A stretch of 58,620 nt of DNA from Photobacterium sp. OFAV2-7 (GCF_022347985.1 NZ_JAKRFQ010000002.1:1-58620); one strand, 5' to 3'; shown: positions 41,794 through 50,453, numbered from the stretch's first letter. Program-made: numbers and translations. The notes: generated by a model from the sequence alone, not told the origin.

Positions 41794-42631
41794 CTTGCGC
41801 CTCCTGCATGATAATGTTGCGTGCCTTGTCGGCTTCCCCGAGCAGGACAGAGAGTGGCGGAATATCCAAATCCCACTCAATCAGGGTTGGTGTCCTGCCG
41901 TGTTGCTGTACCCAGCGGCGATAAAGCTGCCAAACCGGTTCGCTGACGGGTTTGCTATGGGTATCAATCCAGATCTCGCCGTCCTCGAACTGCTTGACGG
42001 TAAAGCCGGCCAGATGGATTTCTTTTACTGCCGAGGCATCCAGCGCGGCAATATACTGATCACAGTCAAAGCCATGGTTGAAGGCGCTGACGTAAATATT
42101 GTTCAGATCGAGCAGCAGGCCGCAGCCGGTGCGTTGCTGGACCTGATGAAGAAACTCCCATTCCGGGATAGCCGAGCTGGCAAAGCTCAGGTAGCTGGAC
42201 GGGTTTTCGATCAGCATCTGGCGACCGAGATACTCCTGCACCTGTTCTACTTTGCGACAAAAGTGAACCAGTGCTTCCTCGGTGTAGGGTAGTGGCAGCA
42301 GATCATTGAAAAACTGCCCGTCGACAGAGCTCCAGCTGAGGTGATCCGAGACGGCAATCGGGTCAATTTCATCAACCAGTTGCTTGAGCTGGCTCAGGTG
42401 CTGGCGATCCAGGGGATCGGCCGAACCGAGGGACAAGCCGATTCCGTGGCAGCTAATTGGATAATGCTCGGCAATCTGCCGCAGCTGCTGTCGGGCGGTA
42501 GAGGTTGTGATGAAGTAGTTCTCACTGTGGACCTCCAGCCAGCCGATATCCGGTTTCTCCGCCAGAACCTGGGTGATGTGGGGGGAGCGTAGCCCCACCC
42601 CAACCACTTGGTGCTGTGTCAGGCCACCCAC
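41771..42631 (-). CDS. bufB: DUF692 multinuclear iron oxidase (MNIO, BufB/HvfB)
   Basis: This 286-residue TIM-barrel protein is in the DUF692/MNIO family, whose members use two or three iron ions to modify cysteine residues of small peptides. Likely metal and active residues are seen in WLEVHSENYF, ISCHGIGLSLGS, VSDHLSW, LIENPSSYLSF, LLLDLNNIYVSAFNHGFD, EIHLAGF, WIDTHSKPV and LIEWDLDIPPL. The start is GTG directly after the bufA stop (TAAGTG), with AGAGG about 9 bases before it. The likely substrate is the two small peptides encoded upstream. Confidence 0.92.
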   Translation of the reverse strand: MGGLTQHQVVGVGLRSPHITQVLAEKPDIGWLEVHSENYFITTSTARQQLRQIAEHYPISCHGIGLSLGSADPLDRQHLSQLKQLVDEIDPIAVSDHLSWSSVDGQFFNDLLPLPYTEEALVHFCRKVEQVQEYLGRQMLIENPSSYLSFASSAIPEWEFLHQVQQRTGCGLLLDLNNIYVSAFNHGFDCDQYIAALDASAVKEIHLAGFTVKQFEDGEIWIDTHSKPVSEPVWQLYRRWVQQHGRTPTLIEWDLDIPPLSVLLGEADKARNIIMQEAQDGQILTP

Positions 42632-42895
42632 TTATTTTGCCTCTGGCGAGCTGCCGGCCAGGCGGTCACACAGGCCTTTTGGCACCATGATAAAGGCATC
42701 TTTCTGACCGTCGACCTTTGAGGTACCGGCACATGAACTGGTTTTGGTTGCACAGTCGTTTTTACCGGCTTTGGCAACGCCGTAGCATTTTTCTTTGGCT
42801 TCGGCGGCAACAGCGGTCGAGGCAGTCATCGCGGTACCGGCCAGGGCAAGCAGACCGGTAACGGCAGTGGCAAGGGCTACGTTGGTTTTCTTCAT
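42632..42895 (-). CDS. bufA: DUF2282 bufferin-type precursor peptide, copy 2
   Basis: The 87-residue secreted peptide has an N-terminal signal ([20 protein letters not shown] onward) with a probable AVA-AEA cleavage. The mature part has four cysteines in [22 protein letters not shown] and KGLCDRLAG. Peptides of this DUF2282 family are modified at cysteine by the DUF692 enzyme. I chose the second of two near ATGs: AAGGA touches the first ATG but sits 6 bases from this one. It is nearly identical to the neighbouring copy upstream; the two differ mainly at a few signal residues and at the C-terminus (SSPEAK). Confidence 0.92.
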   Translation of the reverse strand: MKKTNVALATAVTGLLALAGTAMTASTAVAAEAKEKCYGVAKAGKNDCATKTSSCAGTSKVDGQKDAFIMVPKGLCDRLAGSSPEAK

Positions 42896-42939
42896 AATCA
42901 TTCCTTAGATTGAACTAACAGTACAAGGTGGCGGGGTCA

Positions 42940-43206
42940 TTAAGACGATGAAGTAGAACCACCGGCCAGGCGGTCACATAGACCTTTTGGCACCATGATG
43001 AAAGCGTCTTTCTGGTTGTCCGTTTTGGACGTACCGGCACAAGAGCTGGTTTTGGTTGCACAGTCGTTTTTACCGGCCTTGGCTACGCCGTAGCATTTCT
43101 CTTTGGCTTCGGCTGCCACAGCGGTTGAGGTGGTCATTGCGGTACCTGCAAGCGCAATAAGACCAGTAACGGCTGATGCTAGAGCGATATTGGTTGTCTT
43201 TTTCAT
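42940..43206 (-). CDS. bufA: DUF2282 bufferin-type precursor peptide, copy 1
   Basis: This 88-residue paralogue has the same layout: signal peptide ([20 protein letters not shown] onward, AVA-AEA), then the identical core [26 protein letters not shown] with four cysteines in total, ending [21 protein letters not shown] lies 6 bases before the second ATG, chosen over the first for spacing. It is first in the five-gene operon, 44 bases before copy 2. The duplication with conserved core suggests both are real substrates of the enzyme. Confidence 0.92.
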   Translation of the reverse strand: MKKTTNIALASAVTGLIALAGTAMTTSTAVAAEAKEKCYGVAKAGKNDCATKTSSCAGTSKTDNQKDAFIMVPKGLCDRLAGGSTSSS

Positions 43207-43232
43207 AATCATTCCTCTTTAATTTGCTGACT

Positions 43233-43250
43233 GTTGCTGCATGGAGCAAC
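43233..43250 (-). repeat. Perfect hairpin in the bufA leader
   Basis: GTTGCT-(6)-AGCAAC forms a 6-base perfect stem with a 6-base loop, about 27 bases upstream of the chosen bufA start and just before its ribosome site. No U tract follows on the minus strand. It may stabilise the mRNA or regulate translation. Confidence 0.55.
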
Positions 43251-43500
43251 GTTTCCTTTTGTTATTGTTGGCGCTTCTTACTGCGCTCTCGGAACATAAG
43301 AAAGGGCGAGCAGGTTTTTTATTTCACTCTTTCTTAACTTTTTTTTCTGGTGCGTAACATCCTGCCATTTCCAAGCATAGAACAAATACTAAAAGGCAAG
43401 CGTTTGAAACTGGTGAATTATCAAACGGCTGTGCAGTTGGAAAGCTGGTTTGTCTGAATCTCCGGGGAGGGTGAAGATATCGAGGCATTCTTGAATTGAG

Positions 43501-43534
43501 CTGGTATAATCACCAGCATTGTATAAATAACCAG
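43501..43534. promoter_or_regulatory. LexA-like boxes over the uvrD promoter
   Basis: CTGGTATAATCACCAG (43501-43516) fits CTG-N10-CAG and contains a perfect -10 hexamer TATAAT (43505-43510). A second near match, TTG-N10-CAG, follows at 43519-43534. uvrD is a classical SOS gene, so LexA control from this position is expected. Confidence 0.65.
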
Positions 43535-43543
43535 TAGGTAACG

Positions 43544-45715
43544 ATGGACGCTTCACTCCTGTTAGATGGCCTTAATGACAAGCAAAGAGAGGCGGTGGCT
43601 GCGCCGCTAGGTAATCACCTGGTTCTGGCGGGTGCGGGCAGCGGCAAGACCCGTGTTCTGGTCCATCGTATCGCCTGGTTGATGCAGATTGAGCAGGCCT
43701 CGCCGTATTCAATCATGTCGGTGACCTTTACCAACAAGGCGGCGGCCGAGATGCGCGGCCGGATCAACGAGCTGATGCAGGGCTCGTCGGCCGGCATGTG
43801 GAACGGCACCTTCCACGGCCTGTGCCACCGCATGCTACGTGCCCATTATCTGGATGCCCGCCTGCCCGATGACTTCAACATTCTGGACTCCGACGATCAG
43901 ATGCGTCTGCTCCGCCGCCTGATCAAGGCGCAGAACCTGGACGAGAAACATTGGCCAGCGCGCCAGGCAGCCTGGTATATCAACGGCAAGAAGGATGAGG
44001 GGCTGCGACCTGCCAACATCGATACCTTCAATGATCCCGTCGAGCAAACCTGGCTGCGGGTATATACCGCCTACCAGGAAGCCTGTGATCGTGCCGGACT
44101 GGTTGATTTTGCCGAACTGCTGCTGCGGACTTTCGAGCTGATCCGCGACAACAAGCACATTCGCGAGCATTATCAGGCGCGTTTCAAACATATTCTGGTC
44201 GATGAGTTCCAGGATACCAACAACATCCAGTTTGCCTGGCTGCGCCTGATGGCCGGTCCTGATTGTAACGTAATGATTGTCGGTGATGATGACCAGTCGA
44301 TTTACGGCTGGCGTGGTGCCCAGGTCGAAAACATCCAGCGTTTCCTGCGGGATTTCACCAATGCCTCGTCGATCTTCCTTGAGCAGAACTACCGCTCGAC
44401 TGGCAATATCCTGAATGCGGCCAACGAACTGATCGCCAACAACAACGAGCGAATGGGCAAGAACCTGTGGACCGAAGGGGCCGAGGGTGAGCCGATCTCA
44501 CTGTATTCGGCCTTTAACGAGCTGGACGAGGCGCGTTTTGCGGTTGGCAAGATCAAGGAATGGCGCGATCAGGGCGGTACCCTGAACGAGACTGCCTTCC
44601 TGTATCGTAGTAATGCCCAGTCGCGGGTACTGGAAGAGGCGCTTATTCAGGCTGGCCTGCCATACCGCATCTACGGTGGAATGCGCTTCTTCGAGCGTCA
44701 GGAAATCAAAGATTCGCTGGCCTACCTGCGTCTGATGTCGAACCGCAATGATGATGCCTCTTTCGAGCGGGTGGTTAATACCCCGACCCGTGGCCTGGGT
44801 GACCGGACGCTGGAAACCATTCGCATGGCGGCGCGCGATCGCGGTGCGACGATGTGGCAGGCCAGTGTCGCCCTGCTGGAAGAGCAGGTGCTGGCAGGCC
44901 GGGCGGCCAATTCGCTGCGCCGTTTCATTGAGCTGATCAATGCCCTTGAGGATGATACCCGCGATCTGCCGCTGTTCCAGCAAACCGATGAGGTGATCCG
45001 CAATTCGGGTTTGCGGGCGATGTATGAGCAGGAAAAGGGCGAGAAGGCGCAGGCGCGCATCGAAAACCTCGAAGAGCTGGTGACCGCCACCCGTCAGTTT
45101 GAGGTGCCGGAAGAAGCGGAAGAGATGACCCCGCTGGCAGCCTTCCTGTCGCATGCCGCGCTGGAAGCCGGTGAAGGGCAGGCCGATGATTTTGAGGATG
45201 CGGTGCAGCTGATGACGATGCACAGTGCCAAGGGACTGGAATTTCCTGTCGTCTTTATGGTCGGTGTCGAGGAGGGGATGTTCCCGAGCTCGCGCACGAC
45301 CGAAGAGGTGGGGCGTTTGGAGGAGGAGCGTCGCCTGTGTTACGTGGGCATGACCCGTGCGATGCAGAAGCTGTATATCACCTATGCGGAAATGCGCCGC
45401 CTGTACGGCAAGGACAATTTCCATAAACCGTCACGCTTTATTCGTGAGATCCCGGCTGAATACGTCGAGGAAGTCCGGATGAAGGCGCAGGTCTCGCGTC
45501 CGGCGAGCAGTGGTCGCTTCAGCCAGACCCAGGTGAACGATAACTTCAACCAGACGGGCTTCAGCCTTGGTCAGCGGGTGCAGCACCCTAAGTTTGGTGA
45601 AGGGACGATTATCAACTTTGAAGGCAGCGGTGCCCAGAGCCGGGTCCAGGTTGCGTTCAATGGTGAAGGGATCAAGTGGCTGGTAACCCAGTACGCTAAG
45701 TTGGATCCGATGTAA
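43544..45715 (+). CDS. uvrD: DNA helicase II UvrD
   Basis: UvrD unwinds DNA from 3' to 5' in nucleotide excision and mismatch repair. The 723-residue protein has the superfamily 1 motifs GAGSGKT (residues 30-36, Walker A), SVTFTNKAAAEMR, LVDEFQDTN, VGDDDQSIYGWRGA, QNYRSTGNIL, TMHSAKGLEFPVVF and VGMTRAMQKLYITYA. Length is near Escherichia coli UvrD (720). ATG 43544 follows LexA-like boxes. A bidirectional terminator ends it. Confidence 0.97.
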   Translation: MDASLLLDGLNDKQREAVAAPLGNHLVLAGAGSGKTRVLVHRIAWLMQIEQASPYSIMSVTFTNKAAAEMRGRINELMQGSSAGMWNGTFHGLCHRMLRAHYLDARLPDDFNILDSDDQMRLLRRLIKAQNLDEKHWPARQAAWYINGKKDEGLRPANIDTFNDPVEQTWLRVYTAYQEACDRAGLVDFAELLLRTFELIRDNKHIREHYQARFKHILVDEFQDTNNIQFAWLRLMAGPDCNVMIVGDDDQSIYGWRGAQVENIQRFLRDFTNASSIFLEQNYRSTGNILNAANELIANNNERMGKNLWTEGAEGEPISLYSAFNELDEARFAVGKIKEWRDQGGTLNETAFLYRSNAQSRVLEEALIQAGLPYRIYGGMRFFERQEIKDSLAYLRLMSNRNDDASFERVVNTPTRGLGDRTLETIRMAARDRGATMWQASVALLEEQVLAGRAANSLRRFIELINALEDDTRDLPLFQQTDEVIRNSGLRAMYEQEKGEKAQARIENLEELVTATRQFEVPEEAEEMTPLAAFLSHAALEAGEGQADDFEDAVQLMTMHSAKGLEFPVVFMVGVEEGMFPSSRTTEEVGRLEEERRLCYVGMTRAMQKLYITYAEMRRLYGKDNFHKPSRFIREIPAEYVEEVRMKAQVSRPASSGRFSQTQVNDNFNQTGFSLGQRVQHPKFGEGTIINFEGSGAQSRVQVAFNGEGIKWLVTQYAKLDPM

Positions 45716-45742
45716 TTGATTGATGGCTGCAATGTCGTCAGA

Positions 45743-45781
45743 AAAAAGCCCGCCATGCTGATGCACTGGCGGGCTTTTTAT
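45743..45781. terminator. Terminator between uvrD and ggt
   Basis: AAAAAGCCCGCCA pairs with TGGCGGGCTTTTT around an 11-base loop between convergent genes, with A and T flanks on both sides. Confidence 0.9.
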
Positions 45782-45795
45782 TTGTCGGATGTTTT

Positions 45796-47562
45796 TTATT
45801 GGGCGATAACCTTGCCTTCACGGCGTGGATCTGCTGCCCCGGAGAGCTGCTTGCCGTCAATTTTGATCGCCTGGACTCCCGAGTTGAGATCTTTGATTTT
45901 TATCTCGAACCCGAGTTGCTCAAGCTTGGGGGCCCATTGTTCTGCCGTGGTTCCTTTTTCCAGCTCGAAGGCACCGAAGCGGTTATTCATGTTGGGCAGG
46001 TTGATGGCCTGCTGCAGATCCAGTCCCCAGTCGAGATGGCCCACAAGGGTTTTGGCGACATAGCCGATAATTTGGCTGCCGCCCGGCGAGCCGACGGCCA
46101 GATACGGCTGCTCGTCCTTCATCACGATAGTCGGGGCCATTGACGAGCGAGGGCGTTTGCCCGGCTCAATCCGGTTGGCAATCGGGTTACCGCCGATATG
46201 GCTGCGGAAGGAAAAGTCGGTCAGCTCGTTGTTGAGCAGAAAGCCACGGACCATCAAACGCGAGCCGAAGCCATTTTCGATGGTGGTGGTGATTGAAACA
46301 ACATTGCGATCACGGTCGACAATTGAAAAGTGGCTGGTGGAAGGCAGCTCCAGCGACTCGTCCATGGCGTAGCGCATCGCATGGGACCAGACCGGCAGGC
46401 CCGGTTCGGCTGTGGCAAGGGCTTTGTCGCCTTTTAGCAGCGCAGCACGTTGCTTGAGATAGCCGGGATCGAGCAGGCCATCGGTTGGCATGGGGACATA
46501 ATCACTGTCGGCCATGTAGCGCCCGCGATCGGCAAAGGCCAGGCGGGAGGCATCACCCAGCAGGCGCCAGCTGTTGACGTCATTCGGGCCCATTTTGTCG
46601 ATAGGGTATTGGTTCAGCATCCCCATGATCTGGCCGAGGGTCAGGGCGCCGGAGCTTGGTGGCCCCATGCCGCAAATCTCAAACTGGCGGTACGGTGCAC
46701 AGATCGGCTCTCGTTCCTTGACCTGATAGGTGGCCAGATCCATCACGCTGAGTACGCCGGGGTTCCCCTCTGCATTGCGGACGGTTTTGACAATGTCCTT
46801 GGCAATGTCGCCATGGTAGAACGCGCTGGCGCCACGCTCGGCAATTTGCGTGAGGGTGTCGGCATAGGCCGGGTTGGTCAGACGCTGTCCGGCCCGGATA
46901 GGGCTTTCGTCGTCATTGAAGAAATAGGCTTTGGTGGCCTGCCAGCGCTGGAGATTTTTCTGATCTTTGGCGACCAGTGCCGCGAGGCGCGGGCTGACCG
47001 TAAAGCCTTCGGTGGCGAGTTTTATTGCCGGGGCAAACAGATCGCTCCAGGGAAGTTTGCCGTGACGCTGGTGGGTGTACCACATCAGCTTGACCGTTCC
47101 CGGGGTTCCGACTGAGCGGCCGCCGACCACGGCATCGTAGAAGGCCAGCGGCTTACCGTTTTCATCTTGAAACAGGCGCGGCGTCACCGCAAAAGGGGCA
47201 GTTTCACGACCGTCGAAGGTGGTAAGGGCTTCTTTTTCTGCATCCCAGAACACCATGAATGCTCCGCCGCCGATGCCGGAGGACTGCGGCTCGGTCAGCC
47301 CGAGAACAAGTTGGGTTGCCACCATGGCATCAATCGCATTGCCTCCCTGGCGAAGCATTGCTGCGCCCGCTTCGCTGGCATAGGGGTTGGCGCTGGCGAC
47401 CATCCAGTCTTTGCCGCTTACTTGCTGCTGTTGGCTGATCCCGGTAGCAGCCTCGGGGGCAACCTGATCGGCCGTTTGCTTGCTGGTATCCTTACTCAGG
47501 GCGGTAGGGGCAAGCAGGCAGGCTGCCAGTGCCACAGCCAGACGGGACGTATTCCACTCCAT
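45796..47562 (-). CDS. ggt: Gamma-glutamyltranspeptidase
   Basis: This periplasmic enzyme cleaves glutathione and other gamma-glutamyl compounds. The 588-residue precursor has a signal peptide (SRLAVALAACLLAPTALS) and self-cleaves before Thr409 in PSTSHFSIVD, giving a small subunit of 180 residues. Other family blocks are QGGNAIDAMVATQLVL, SSGIGGGAFMVF, GRETAPFA, VGGRSVGTPGTV, ICGMGPPSSGALTLGQIMGM and GSPGGSQII. Length matches Escherichia coli Ggt (580). It is a single gene on the minus strand. Confidence 0.95.
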   Translation of the reverse strand: MEWNTSRLAVALAACLLAPTALSKDTSKQTADQVAPEAATGISQQQQVSGKDWMVASANPYASEAGAAMLRQGGNAIDAMVATQLVLGLTEPQSSGIGGGAFMVFWDAEKEALTTFDGRETAPFAVTPRLFQDENGKPLAFYDAVVGGRSVGTPGTVKLMWYTHQRHGKLPWSDLFAPAIKLATEGFTVSPRLAALVAKDQKNLQRWQATKAYFFNDDESPIRAGQRLTNPAYADTLTQIAERGASAFYHGDIAKDIVKTVRNAEGNPGVLSVMDLATYQVKEREPICAPYRQFEICGMGPPSSGALTLGQIMGMLNQYPIDKMGPNDVNSWRLLGDASRLAFADRGRYMADSDYVPMPTDGLLDPGYLKQRAALLKGDKALATAEPGLPVWSHAMRYAMDESLELPSTSHFSIVDRDRNVVSITTTIENGFGSRLMVRGFLLNNELTDFSFRSHIGGNPIANRIEPGKRPRSSMAPTIVMKDEQPYLAVGSPGGSQIIGYVAKTLVGHLDWGLDLQQAINLPNMNNRFGAFELEKGTTAEQWAPKLEQLGFEIKIKDLNSGVQAIKIDGKQLSGAADPRREGKVIAQ

Positions 47563-47678
47563 GGTTCATTCCTCATTCGCATACGGGGTGCTTCGATAGC
47601 GTAAAAGCAGAATACGTAGCTGTCTAATTGCTGAGCAGTTTTTGTGCTCCTAATCAACAATTTATTACAGGCTTACCA

Positions 47679-48335
47679 TCAGGCTGGCAGGACTAGGCGG
47701 AGCAGGATCATACTGCCGATACTGACAAACAGCAGGCCGCAGAGCCCGTCGATAAACGGAGTCCACTGTTGGATTTTCTGCTGCAGCCGCTGTCCGGTCA
47801 GCAGCCAAGCCAGTGTGGCAAACCATAGGAAGGAGGTTAGCCATAGCAGGCTGATGGCAGTGGCTTTTCCTGCCACGGACATATCTGCCGGCACCAGGGT
47901 CGATAGCAGGCTCAGGAAGAATACCAGTGCCTTGGGATTGAGGATGTTGGTGGTAAACCCCTTGGCCAGCGCCTGTTTGCGGTTACCTATCAACTGCTGG
48001 GCAGGGCTTGGAAAGGCATGAGATTCGCTCTTGCGCCAGAGTAACTCCAGTGCGCTCATGGTAGCTCCGATGCCCAGCCAGAGCAGATAGGCACCGCCTG
48101 CGGCCTGTAGCATGGCAAACAGGGCGGGCTGCTCGCGGATCAGCAGGCTGGCACCGGTAATGCTCAGAATGGAGTGAAGCAGGATCCCCAGTGATAGACC
48201 GAGTGCAATAGTGATACCGGTCTGGCGTCCGTAGCGCCCTGCGTTCTGCACCACGAGGGCAAAATCCGGCCCCGGGCTCAGCAAGGCAATAACATGGACG
48301 GTAAGCAGGGTGACAAATGGGGTAAGTTCGTGCAT
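47679..48335 (-). CDS. LysE/RhtB-family amino acid exporter
   Basis: The 218-residue inner-membrane protein has about six hydrophobic segments and the RhtB signature SPGPDFALVVQNAGRYGRQT then GITIALGLSLGI near the N-terminus. Such carriers export homoserine, threonine, leucine or related amino acids. The substrate cannot be read. The AraC regulator next upstream on the same strand may control it. Confidence 0.9.
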   Translation of the reverse strand: MHELTPFVTLLTVHVIALLSPGPDFALVVQNAGRYGRQTGITIALGLSLGILLHSILSITGASLLIREQPALFAMLQAAGGAYLLWLGIGATMSALELLWRKSESHAFPSPAQQLIGNRKQALAKGFTTNILNPKALVFFLSLLSTLVPADMSVAGKATAISLLWLTSFLWFATLAWLLTGQRLQQKIQQWTPFIDGLCGLLFVSIGSMILLRLVLPA

Positions 48336-48418
48336 TTCATTTTATCCGGTGGTGGTATAACACGGAATAGCATGCCTAGGTGAGCGCAGGAGCGCTTGTA
48401 AAAAATTAACAGGGCTGG

Positions 48419-49207
48419 CTAGATTTCCGAGGGAGCGACGCCAAAGGCTTGCTTGAAGGCCCGGGCGAAATGGGCCTGATCATAAAAACCAACATAATAG
48501 GCGACATCAGTACTGCAGTAGCCAGCCTTGAGCAAGGCCATGGCATGTTCCAGCCGCAGGCGGGCCAGCCAGGCATAGGGTGTCATGCCGGTGGCTTTCT
48601 TAAATTGTCTCAGTAGCTGGGACGGGCTCAGGTCACATAGCCTTGCCAGGTCGTCGAGGCTAATTTTCTGATCCAGGTTAGCCATCAGGTAGTCCCTGAG
48701 TTGGTGGAGATCTTTGCTACCCAGTGCTACCACTGGTTGGGGGCGTAGCTGGCTGTATCGGCCGAGTAGCTGTGAGAAGTACTCGATCGGCATGCAGTCC
48801 TTGGCGAGCTGGGGAAAGTGTGGATTGCCCAGCTGGGCGTGTAGCTGGCTAAGCTGAACAAAGAGTTGGCTGTCGGTCACGTTGTGCTGCGGAAAGTGCA
48901 CCTGACAGTTGCCCGACAGTTCGCTGGCCTGGTGGTCGAGCCATTCCGGGGAAATGCTGAACACTTTGACTTTGTAGCCTTGCTGCTGGGGCTGGCCGTC
49001 ATGAATTTCATCCGGCGGCATGATCACCAGCTGACCGGCACCAGCCTGATGACGAGCGCCGTTGAAATAGTATTGCTGCTGCCCATCGGTGATCAGCCCC
49101 AGATGGAAATCAAGATGGTAGTGGCGCTTGAAGGCAAAGCTTTGGTAATGTGCATCAATCAGGTTGATGTCATCGATGCCGGATTTTCGGTGGTTGACTT
49201 TGTTCAT
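48419..49207 (-). CDS. AraC-family transcriptional regulator
   Basis: The 262-residue protein has an N-terminal cupin ligand domain (HYHLDFHLGLITDGQQQYYF, GAGQLVIMPPDEIHDG) and a C-terminal double helix-turn-helix (SLDDLARLCDLSPSQLLRQF, and YVGFYDQAHFARAFKQAFG then VAPSEI). It resembles regulators that sit beside LysE-type exporters. It lies 83 bases before the exporter gene. Three 15-base repeats lie just upstream of its start. Confidence 0.92.
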   Translation of the reverse strand: MNKVNHRKSGIDDINLIDAHYQSFAFKRHYHLDFHLGLITDGQQQYYFNGARHQAGAGQLVIMPPDEIHDGQPQQQGYKVKVFSISPEWLDHQASELSGNCQVHFPQHNVTDSQLFVQLSQLHAQLGNPHFPQLAKDCMPIEYFSQLLGRYSQLRPQPVVALGSKDLHQLRDYLMANLDQKISLDDLARLCDLSPSQLLRQFKKATGMTPYAWLARLRLEHAMALLKAGYCSTDVAYYVGFYDQAHFARAFKQAFGVAPSEI

Positions 49208-49245
49208 CCTGATCCTTCTAACCGCCGGCAGGCTGAGAGTGCATA

Positions 49246-49288
49246 GTGCCGTCTAATGTGGTGCCGTTAAATATAGCGCCGTCAAAAA
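49246..49288. repeat. Three direct repeats upstream of the AraC gene (putative operator)
   Basis: GCCGT recurs at exact 15-base steps (49248, 49263 and 49278), each followed by an AT-rich half (CTAAT, TAAAT, CAAAA), giving the consensus GCCGTNNAATNT. They lie 40-80 bases upstream of the regulator start. AraC proteins bind direct repeats, so this is a candidate autoregulatory operator. Confidence 0.5.
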
Positions 49289-49319
49289 ATATGGCTATCA
49301 GTAGAACATAAACGACGGA

Positions 49320-49350
49320 TGGCGGCTTGTAAAAAACTGACAAGCCGCCA
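49320..49350. repeat. Strong inverted repeat downstream of rarD
   Basis: TGGCGGCTTGT faces ACAAGCCGCCA, an 11-base perfect repeat around AAAAAACTG. It lies 30 bases after the rarD stop. On the minus strand the T run is in the loop rather than after the stem, so it is an atypical terminator or a processing hairpin. Confidence 0.6.
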
Positions 49351-49380
49351 GTTACCCTTTGTGGCAGGTAGTGAGCCGGA

Positions 49381-50292
49381 CTAGCTTGCCTGAATCCGTT
49401 TTTTGGCCCGGCGATGACCCTTGATGCCATCGAAGCTAAATAGTACCAGTGCTCCCCAGATGAAGGCGAAGGTATAGCCTTTGTCGGCGGTAAAGCTTTC
49501 GCCGTAGACCGTAATCGCCAGCAGAAACATCAGGCTCGGGCCGATATACTGGAAAAATCCCAGAGTAGAGAGTTTCAGTTTGGTGGCAGCTCCGGTAAAG
49601 CACAGCAGCGGAAGCGTGGTAACAATCCCGGCGGCCATCAGCAGCAAGTTGGTACTGATTGGGTTGGCGCTCCAGTCGGCGGTCGGGCTGTCGGCGATCA
49701 GCAGTACGTAGATAGCAGCCAGCGGCAGCAGAATACAGGTTTCCATGAACAGGCCGGTTTGGGCATCCAGGTTGACTTTTTTCCGTAGCAGCCCGTAGAG
49801 ACCGAAGCTGCATGCCAGGGCCAGGGCAATAACCGGCAGTGAACCGAACTGGATCAACTGCACGCCAACCCCGCAGGCAGCCAGCGCGACGGCGAGCCAT
49901 TGCAGCGGGCGTAGCCGCTCTCCCAGAAAGAACATTCCCAGAAGGACATTGAGCAACGGGTTGATGTAATAGCCCAGGCTGGCATCAAGCATGTAGTTGT
50001 TGTTCACGGCCCAGATAAAAATCAGCCAGTTGCCACCAACCAGCAGGGCAGTGGCCGTCAACACCAGCAGTGTTTTGGGCTGGCGAAGCACAGCCCTGAC
50101 CTTGCCCCAACTCTTACCGATGAAGATCAGTACTGCCAGGAAAAAGAATGACCAGATCACCCGGTGACTGAGAATCTCCAGCGGACTGACATGCTGGAGG
50201 GACTTAAAGTAAATCGGTGCAATGCCCCACATGGTGTAGGCGCCAAGGGCGAGCATGACCCCTCGCTGGGTATCTTTGGCTTGCTGGTCCAT
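49381..50292 (-). CDS. rarD: RarD, EamA-type permease
   Basis: RarD proteins are ten-helix inner-membrane carriers of the drug/metabolite superfamily, first linked to chloramphenicol sensitivity. The 303-residue protein matches the family along its length: GVMLALGAYTMWGIAPIYFK, HRVIWSFFFL, NWLIFIWAVNNNYMLDASLG, YYINPLLNVLLGMFFLGERL and LSTLGFFQYIGPSLMFLLA. ATG 50292 follows AAGGAT. The substrate is not known. Confidence 0.92.
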   Translation of the reverse strand: MDQQAKDTQRGVMLALGAYTMWGIAPIYFKSLQHVSPLEILSHRVIWSFFFLAVLIFIGKSWGKVRAVLRQPKTLLVLTATALLVGGNWLIFIWAVNNNYMLDASLGYYINPLLNVLLGMFFLGERLRPLQWLAVALAACGVGVQLIQFGSLPVIALALACSFGLYGLLRKKVNLDAQTGLFMETCILLPLAAIYVLLIADSPTADWSANPISTNLLLMAAGIVTTLPLLCFTGAATKLKLSTLGFFQYIGPSLMFLLAITVYGESFTADKGYTFAFIWGALVLFSFDGIKGHRRAKKRIQAS

Positions 50293-50437
50293 TTTATCCT
50301 TATGTGTATTTTATAAAATTCAGAGAAAATGATGGTATTTTCTAAAAAGGTATGCGGAAGCAGTATAAATCGTGTTCAGGTTGAATGTCATCCAGAACTT
50401 TTGATGATTTTGTTAGCACCGGACATGATAAGAAAAT

Positions 50438-50453
50438 CCTGCCCGAAGGCAGG
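50438..50453 (-). terminator. Terminator-like hairpin in the rarD/recQ intergenic region
   Basis: On the minus strand CCTGCC-TTCG-GGCAGG is a 6-base GC stem with a stable UUCG loop followed by ATTTTCTT. It lies upstream of the likely rarD promoter, where no minus-strand gene is known. It could end an unannotated transcript running against recQ, or be incidental. Confidence 0.45.

Larger units (their letters stand above)
43207..43543. other. bufA/uvrD divergent intergenic region
   Basis: About 335 bases hold the promoters of the bufferin operon (minus) and uvrD (plus). Elements seen are a hairpin just before bufA (43233-43250), an AT-rich tract at about 43316-43346 and LexA-like boxes at 43501-43534. 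No further gene is supported. Confidence 0.6.

Noticed and set aside
42632-43206. Toxin-antitoxin or bacteriocin pair
   Set aside because: Two similar small secreted peptides could suggest this, but the DUF692/DUF2063/DoxX neighbours and four-cysteine core fit a bufferin-type operon much better, and no immunity or ABC export gene is present.
44498-45424. 308-residue minus-strand frame inside uvrD
   Set aside because: Antisense shadow of helicase motifs.
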